DNA of 9,994 nt from NCBI GenBank assembly GCA_035455445.1, contig DATIFC010000160.1:1-9994 (forward strand). The letters run 5' to 3'. Shown here piece after piece: positions 6,295-9,994 of the stretch (positions within the stretch are counted from its first letter, which is position 1; every line of letters begins with the position of its first letter). The DNA is from AC-32 sp035455445. GTDB lineage: Bacteria; Actinomycetota; Thermoleophilia; Gaiellales; Gaiellaceae. The notes beneath the pieces were generated by a model. That model made no database searches, was not told the origin of the DNA, and saw nothing but the letters and a program-made list of their open reading frames with translations. Position numbers and translations under genes: made by a program.

Positions 6295-7629
6295 GTGGCG
6301 GTAGAGCAAGGTCTCGACGCGCAGCAGATCAAGGATCTGGACAAGCAGCACGTCCTGCACTCCTGGTCGGTGCAGAACCAGATCCAGCCGCTGCCGATCG
6401 CGGGCGGCGAGGGCCGGTACTTCTGGGACTACGACGGCAACCGCTACCTCGACTTCGCCTCGCAGCTCGTCAACGTCTCGATTGGCTACCAGCACCCGAA
6501 GGTCGTCGCGGCGATCAAGGAGCAGGCCGACAGGCTGACCACGATCGGGCCGCCGATGGCGCACGAGACGCGCTCGGAGCTCGCGCGGCTGCTGGCCGAG
6601 GTGACGCCCGGCGACCTGACGATGTCGTTCTTCACCAACGGCGGCGCCGAGGCCAACGAGAACGCGGTCAAGCTCGCCCGCTGGCACACGGGGCGGCACA
6701 AGGTCGTCGCCCGCTACCGTTCGTACCACGGCGCGACCGGCGGCGCGATCACGCTCACCGGCGACCCGCGCCGCTGGCACGCGGAGCCCGGCATCCCGGG
6801 CGTCGTGCGGATGCTCGACCCCTACACGTACCGCTGCCCGGCCGGCCACCCCGACCCGTGCCCGGTGTGCTCGGGCGCGCCGCACCTGGAGGAGATCCTC
6901 CAGTACGAGGGGCCGCAGACGGTGGCCGCCGTGATCATGGAGACGATCGTCGGCACGAACGGGATCATCGTGCCGCCGGATGGCTACCTGCAGTCGATCC
7001 GCGAGGTCTGCGACCGCCACGGGATCCTGCTGATCTGCGACGAGGTGATGGCCGGCTTCGGGCGCACCGGCAAGTGGTTCGGCGTCGACCACTGGGACGT
7101 CGTCCCCGACATCATGACCGTGGCCAAGGGGATCAACTCCGGCTACGTGCCGCTCGGCGCGATGATCATCAACCAGAAGCTCGCCGACTGGGTCCAGGAC
7201 AAGTACTTCGCCGGCGGGCTCACCTACTCCGGCCACGTCCTCGCCTGCGCCTCCGCGATCGCCTCGATCGAGGCCTTCCAGGAGGAGGGCATCGTCGAGA
7301 ACTCGGCCGCCCTCGGCGAGGTGCTCGGGTCGCGCCTGCACGAGCTGATGGAGAAGCACCCGTCGATCGGCGAGGTGCGCGGCAAGGGCCTCTTCTGGGG
7401 CATCGAGCTCGTCAAGGATCGCGAGACGCGCGAGCCGCTCGTGCCCTTCAACGCGACGGGCGAGGACTTCGCCCCCGTCGCGAAGCTCGGCAAGGCCGCG
7501 ATGGAGCACGGCCTCTACCTGATGACCCACTGGAACGTGGTCATCTGCGCGCCGCCGCTGACGATCACGCGCGAGGAGCTCGACGAGGGGCTCGGCGTCC
7601 TCGACGAGGTCCTGTCCCTGGTCGACTGA
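6295..7629 (+). CDS. Class III (omega-amino acid) PLP aminotransferase
   Basis: A 444-residue fold-type I PLP enzyme of the subgroup that includes taurine, beta-alanine and 4-aminobutyrate transaminases. It would move an omega-amino group to pyruvate or 2-oxoglutarate, leaving a semialdehyde. HSWSVQN (22-28) and the substrate-pocket N-terminus come first, then FFTNGGAEANENAVKLAR (112-129) for the phosphate site and YHGATGG (144-150). ICDEVMAGFGRTGKW has D249 contacting the pyridine nitrogen, and TVAKGINSGYVPLGAM has the Schiff-base lysine K278. An insertion at 181-192 has C181, H185, C189 and C192 in a zinc-knuckle-like spacing. Starts at GTG 6295, just after TAGGAT. Divergence from mmsA suggests that the product is malonate or methylmalonate semialdehyde, hence beta-alanine or 3-aminoisobutyrate as amino donor. 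Exact substrate uncertain. Confidence 0.93.
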   Translation: MAVEQGLDAQQIKDLDKQHVLHSWSVQNQIQPLPIAGGEGRYFWDYDGNRYLDFASQLVNVSIGYQHPKVVAAIKEQADRLTTIGPPMAHETRSELARLLAEVTPGDLTMSFFTNGGAEANENAVKLARWHTGRHKVVARYRSYHGATGGAITLTGDPRRWHAEPGIPGVVRMLDPYTYRCPAGHPDPCPVCSGAPHLEEILQYEGPQTVAAVIMETIVGTNGIIVPPDGYLQSIREVCDRHGILLICDEVMAGFGRTGKWFGVDHWDVVPDIMTVAKGINSGYVPLGAMIINQKLADWVQDKYFAGGLTYSGHVLACASAIASIEAFQEEGIVENSAALGEVLGSRLHELMEKHPSIGEVRGKGLFWGIELVKDRETREPLVPFNATGEDFAPVAKLGKAAMEHGLYLMTHWNVVICAPPLTITREELDEGLGVLDEVLSLVD

Positions 7630-7654
7630 GGCGTCGCGTGCGATGCCGTTCCCA

Positions 7655-7681
7655 GGATGTGCGGGCTTCGCCCGTGCATCC
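7655..7681 (+). terminator. Strong hairpin after the aminotransferase, probable terminator
   Basis: GGATGTGCGGGC, loop TTC, then GCCCGTGCATCC form a 12-bp stem with two G-T wobble pairs. It lies 26 bp after the stop codon at 7627-7629. No T-run follows, which is common for terminators of high-GC actinobacteria. The rest of 7682-7730 shows nothing clear. Confidence 0.55.
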
Positions 7682-7732
7682 GTCTGAGCTAGTCAACCTC
7701 GGCGCTCGGCCTCTCCTGCGCCGCCGCTGAGG

Positions 7733-7738
7733 TACCCT
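7733..7738 (+). promoter_or_regulatory. Candidate -10 box for the small ATT-start gene
   Basis: TACCCT (TAnnnT) lies 28 bp before the AGGGGG/ATT start region. No good -35 is seen, so this is weak. Confidence 0.2.
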
Positions 7739-7766
7739 GTCCGCCTCCGCCGCCGAGGGGGTCCCG

Positions 7767-8027
7767 ATTCGCAGCATCCGCATCGAGGCGCCGACGTCGG
7801 GCGCCGCCACGCAGCTCGTCAGCGACCTCGTCCCGTTCGCACGCACCGACCTGGTGCCGCTCGACGACGACCGCTGGGAGGTCAGGGTCGAGGAGGGCAC
7901 CGAGGAGGAGCTCGACGCCGTTCTCCTCGCCGTCGCCCGGTGGGCCGCGGCCTGCGAGGTGAAGCCGCGGCGCGTGCTCGTCGACGGCCGCAGCGTCGAG
8001 CTGCCCGACCCCGGCCAGCCCTCCTAG
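7767..8027 (+). CDS. Small conserved-looking protein of unknown function, ATT start
   Basis: An 86-residue frame that opens after a TGA at 7728 and ends at TAG 8025-8027. No ATG, GTG or TTG occurs before codon 30. ATT at 7767 is preceded by a purine-rich AGGGGG with a 5-nt gap, so translation very probably begins there. The protein reads RSIRIEAP, a helix-like stretch around SGAATQLVSDLVPFA, a strand DRWEVRVEE, a second helix TEEELDAVLLAVARWAAACE and a last strand RRVLVDGRSVEL. This alternation suggests a small alpha/beta (ferredoxin-like) fold, by eye only. Third positions are almost all G or C. There is no signal peptide or membrane segment, and charge is strongly acidic in the middle. GTG7854 would give a 57-residue product lacking the first strand and helix. 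Function unrecognised. Confidence 0.6.
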   Translation: MRSIRIEAPTSGAATQLVSDLVPFARTDLVPLDDDRWEVRVEEGTEEELDAVLLAVARWAAACEVKPRRVLVDGRSVELPDPGQPS

Positions 8028-8311
8028 CCCTCGAGGCGCAGCGGGAGCGCCGTCGCGACCACGCGCCGGCCGCCGGCCTCGTAGACGACGTCGACGCTGT
8101 CGTTCTGGCGGTAGGTGCCGGCGACGCCGAGGAAGATCGAGAGCCAGCGCCAGAAGCCCAGCCGTCCCTCCCGCGCGAGCGGGCGCTCGAAGACGAGCTC
8201 GTCGGCCTCGCGGCGATAGTCGCGGCCCGGCTCCTGGCGCACGCCGTTCACGAACACCTCGAACGACTCGCCGACCCCGCCGGGAAGTTGCACGCGCGTC
8301 CGCTCAGCCAC
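8024..8311 (-). CDS. Small protein of unknown function
   Basis: 95 residues, GTG start at 8311, TAG stop at 8026-8024 overlapping the stop of the facing gene. Residues 19-32 (VFVNGVRQEPGRDY) resemble short beta-sandwich repeats seen in phage tail and surface proteins (VNG-x-Q-x-x-G-x-DY), followed by DELVFERPL. A hydrophobic patch FWRWLSIFLGVAG (53-65) is too short and isolated to be a sure membrane segment. VDVVYEAGGRRVVATALPL ends the protein in strands. There is no secretion signal at the N-terminus. The start lies 7 nt after CATTCT, again leaderless-like. Codon use fits the neighbours and the reading is protein-like throughout, so I regard it as a real gene. No function can be assigned. 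Confidence 0.7.
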   Translation of the reverse strand: MAERTRVQLPGGVGESFEVFVNGVRQEPGRDYRREADELVFERPLAREGRLGFWRWLSIFLGVAGTYRQNDSVDVVYEAGGRRVVATALPLRLEG

Positions 8312-8317
8312 CGCTCT

Positions 8318-8323
8318 TAGAAT
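8318..8323 (+). promoter_or_regulatory. Candidate -10 box for the cytochrome oxidase operon
   Basis: TAGAAT matches TATAAT at five of six positions. It would give a leader of about 90 nt that contains the hairpin at 8384-8418. No good -35 lies 16-18 bp upstream. A weaker alternative is TTGCGT (8333-8338) with TAGCTG (8355-8360). Confidence 0.35.
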
Positions 8324-8383
8324 GCCACCGGTTTGCGTGGGGCTCTTCGTCAGGTAGCTGGTGCGGCAGAGACGGTAGTCCGC

Positions 8384-8418
8384 CGCTACGCGTCGTCGGC
8401 GAAACCGGACGCGTAGCG
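8384..8418 (+). promoter_or_regulatory. Long hairpin / twin ACGCGT dyad directly before the subunit II start codon
   Basis: CGCTACGCGTC (8384-8394) pairs perfectly with GACGCGTAGCG (8408-8418). The 13-nt loop contains a further CGG/CCG stem around CGAAA. The right arm ends on the base before the TTG start at 8419, and there is no Shine-Dalgarno outside it. As DNA, each arm holds the 6-bp palindrome ACGCGT (8388-8393 and 8409-8414), 21 bp apart, two helical turns. It may be a regulatory leader structure or a twin operator. Confidence 0.6.
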
Positions 8419-9405
8419 TTGCGTCGGTCGGTTCTTGCCCTCAGCGTCGTCCTCGCGCTCGTCCTCGCCGGGACGGCCCTCGCGGGGAACGGGGGCCTCG
8501 CCCCTCCGGCTCCGGCCTCGCCGAACGCGCAGAACATCCGCGACGTCTACTGGCTGATCCTCTCGATCACGGCCGGGATCTTCGTGCTCGTGATCGGGGC
8601 GCTGCTGCTGTTCGTCGTCCGCTACCGCAGCCGCGGGCGCCCGCGCGAGGTCGAGGGACCGCAGATCCGCGGGCACACGAACCTCGAGCTCGCGTGGACG
8701 GCGGGCCCGGTCGTGATCCTCGCGATCATCGCCGGCTTCGTCTTCTGGAAGGTCAGCGACATCGGCGCCACCTCGGGGCTGCCCGCCCGGGAGTCCGCCG
8801 CCAGGGACGAGATCACGGTCGAGGCCCGCCAGTTCTACTGGGAGTTCGTCTACCCGAACGGCGCCATCTCGGTCGACCACCTGCGCCTGCCGTACAACCG
8901 CACCGTCAGGCTGACGATCGTGAGCCGCGACGTCGCCCACAGCTGGTGGGTGCCGGCGCTGGGCGGCAAGCTCGACGCGATCCCGGGCAAGCGCAACCAC
9001 ACGAGCTTCCGGGCGACCAAGCTCGGGACCTTCCGCGGCCAGTGCGCCGAGCTCTGCGGGATCCAGCACGCGGCGATGCTCGCGCAGGTCGAGGTCATGC
9101 CGGCCGCCGAGTACGACGCGTGGGTGCGATCGCGGCTGACCGACAGGGCGGCGCTCGGCAAGGAGACGTTCGTCGGGGTCTGCGCGAAGTGCCACGGCCT
9201 CGCCGGCCAGGGCGACATCGGCCCGAACATCGCGGCGAGCGCCCTGCTCGGACAGAGGCAGGGGCTCGCGAACGTGATCGAGAACGGCGGCATCAAGATG
9301 CCGGCCGTCGGCCGGGCCTGGCCGCAGCGGCAGCTGGACGCGACGATCGCGTACCTGCAGCAGCGCTTCAAGGCGGGAGGAGGCACCGGTGGCGGCCAGG
9401 GCTGA
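8419..9405 (+). CDS. coxB: caa3-type cytochrome c oxidase subunit II with fused cytochrome c domain
   Basis: 328 residues, subunit II (CoxB/CtaC) of a haem-copper terminal oxidase. It receives electrons on the outer face of the membrane. A signal peptide (1-22, MRR then a hydrophobic run to ALA-G, no lipobox cysteine) is followed by two membrane segments (about 43-67 and 94-112). The CuA cupredoxin domain has the full ligand set: H174, C209, E211, C213, H217 and M220 (GQCAELCGIQHAAM). A C-terminal cytochrome c domain (about 247-316) has CAKCH with C255, C258 and H259, and a likely axial M294 (IKMPAVG). The fusion defines the caa3 type, in which cytochrome c is built into the oxidase. TTG at 8419 gives the natural signal-peptide start. 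It overlaps subunit I by 17 nt. Confidence 0.96.
   Translation: MRRSVLALSVVLALVLAGTALAGNGGLAPPAPASPNAQNIRDVYWLILSITAGIFVLVIGALLLFVVRYRSRGRPREVEGPQIRGHTNLELAWTAGPVVILAIIAGFVFWKVSDIGATSGLPARESAARDEITVEARQFYWEFVYPNGAISVDHLRLPYNRTVRLTIVSRDVAHSWWVPALGGKLDAIPGKRNHTSFRATKLGTFRGQCAELCGIQHAAMLAQVEVMPAAEYDAWVRSRLTDRAALGKETFVGVCAKCHGLAGQGDIGPNIAASALLGQRQGLANVIENGGIKMPAVGRAWPQRQLDATIAYLQQRFKAGGGTGGGQG
9378..9383 (+). promoter_or_regulatory. Shine-Dalgarno of oxidase subunit I inside the subunit II gene
   Basis: AGGAGG, 5 nt before GTG 9389. It decides the subunit I start, which overlaps the end of subunit II by 17 nt. Confidence 0.75.
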
Positions 9406-9994
9406 GCGGCAGCCGCTCGCCGTCGTCGTCTCGCGCGGGCGTGCGTCGAGCTGGCTGACGACGGTCGACCACAAGCGGATCGGCATCCTCTACATCGTCA
9501 CGACGCTCGTCTTCTTCGTGGCGGGCGGGATCCTGGCGCTGCTGATGCGCGCGCAGCTCGCGACGCCGAACGAGAGCTTCGTGACCCGCGGCAGCTACAA
9601 CGAGCTGTTCACGATGCACGGGACGACGATGATCGTCCTCGTCGTCGTGCCCTTCTGGGCCGGCCTCGCGAACTACCTCGTGCCGCTGATGATCGGCGCG
9701 CGCGACATGGCCTTCCCGCGCCTGAACGCGCTGTCGTTCTGGCTGCTGTTCTTCGGCGGCGTGGTGATGTACTCGTCGTTCCTGTTCAAGGCGGTGCCCA
9801 ACGCCGGCTGGACGGCCTACCCGCCCCTGACCACCTCGCAATTCTCGCCCGGCCACAACATCGACTTCTGGATCCTGGGCCTGCACCTGCTGGGCGGGTC
9901 GTCGCTGATCGGCGCCATCAACTTCATCGTCACGATCCTGAACATGCGCGCGCCGGGCATGAAGCTGGTGGACGTGCCGATGTTCGTGTGGTCG
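9389..9994 (+). CDS. ctaD: Cytochrome c oxidase subunit I (partial, C-terminus off the right edge)
   Basis: The first 202 codons of the haem-copper oxidase catalytic subunit, which reduces O2 to water and pumps protons. TTVDHKRIGILY (24-35) is the typical entry to the first membrane helix. H77 in FTMHGTTMIV is a ligand of the low-spin haem a. FWAGLANYLVPLMIGARDMAFPRLNALSFW (from about 89) is the family's conserved helix II-III region. The helix V-VI ligands of CuB and high-spin haem lie beyond the edge. The frame is open to the last base. Starts at GTG 9389, cotranscribed and overlapping with subunit II. Further oxidase genes (subunits III and IV) are expected to the right. Confidence 0.96.
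   Translation, partial: MAARAERQPLAVVVSRGRASSWLTTVDHKRIGILYIVTTLVFFVAGGILALLMRAQLATPNESFVTRGSYNELFTMHGTTMIVLVVVPFWAGLANYLVPLMIGARDMAFPRLNALSFWLLFFGGVVMYSSFLFKAVPNAGWTAYPPLTTSQFSPGHNIDFWILGLHLLGGSSLIGAINFIVTILNMRAPGMKLVDVPMFVWS

Noticed and set aside
6268..7530. 420-codon minus-strand frame opposite the aminotransferase
   Set aside because: Antisense shadow with repetitive VLVDDH/RAD-type composition; the plus strand holds the intact PLP enzyme.
7565..7900. Minus-strand 111-codon frame across the end of the aminotransferase and the small ATT-start gene
   Set aside because: Ser/Arg-rich reading without structure, and it overlaps a plus-strand frame with better coding character.
7940..8320. 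Plus-strand 126-codon frame opposite the 95-residue minus-strand gene
   Set aside because: Arg/Ala-rich composition. The minus-strand reading is more protein-like, with alternating strands and a normal mix of residues.
8386..9486. 366-codon minus-strand frame opposite oxidase subunit II
   Set aside because: Antisense shadow; the plus strand carries all CuA and haem c ligands.
9368..9886. 172-codon minus-strand frame opposite oxidase subunit I
   Set aside because: Antisense shadow with biased composition over a clear haem-copper oxidase gene.

Overview
The window is high-GC DNA (roughly 70% by eye). Its coding strands have strongly GC-biased third positions, GTG/TTG/CTG starts are common, and three genes begin 6-7 nt after a plausible -10 element, as leaderless genes do. 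With a fused caa3-type cytochrome oxidase subunit II, this points to an actinomycete-like bacterium, perhaps the Thermoleophilia/Gaiella side. That placement is inference from gene style, not from a marker gene.

Layout. (1) 1-2861: a divergent pair, an NCS1-family permease on the minus strand (its C-terminus lies off the left edge) and a metal-dependent amidohydrolase/deaminase on the plus strand. They share a 99-bp intergenic region with a 14-bp perfect palindrome. (2) 2862-3221: a convergent gap with a ~162-bp element bounded by 19-bp inverted repeats (MITE/REP-like), then a doubtful small reading frame. (3) 3222-6241: a tight minus-strand operon in the order (methyl)malonate-semialdehyde dehydrogenase (mmsA), DJ-1/PfpI protein, intradiol ring-cleavage dioxygenase, with zero or negative spacing. 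(4) 6295-7629: a class III aminotransferase, divergent from mmsA across 53 bp. An 18-bp dyad there overlaps both candidate -10 boxes. (5) 7630-8311: a hairpin and two small unknown genes pointing at each other. Their stop codons share one CTAG, and one of them apparently starts at ATT. (6) 8419-9994: caa3-type cytochrome c oxidase subunit II with a fused cytochrome c domain, overlapping the start of subunit I, which runs off the right edge. An 11-bp-arm hairpin ends on the base before the subunit II start codon.

How the genes may work together. Import of a nitrogen heterocycle (NCS1), deamination or hydrolysis of a ring (amidohydrolase), transamination of an omega-amino acid such as beta-alanine, and CoA-acylating oxidation of the semialdehyde form a plausible route to acetyl-CoA or propionyl-CoA. 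The intradiol dioxygenase and the isonitrile-hydratase-like protein coupled to mmsA are not part of textbook pyrimidine or beta-alanine breakdown. They make the cluster a candidate for an uncharacterised catabolic route. The oxidase genes look like unrelated housekeeping respiration. No tRNA, rRNA, CRISPR array or intact transposase gene is visible.
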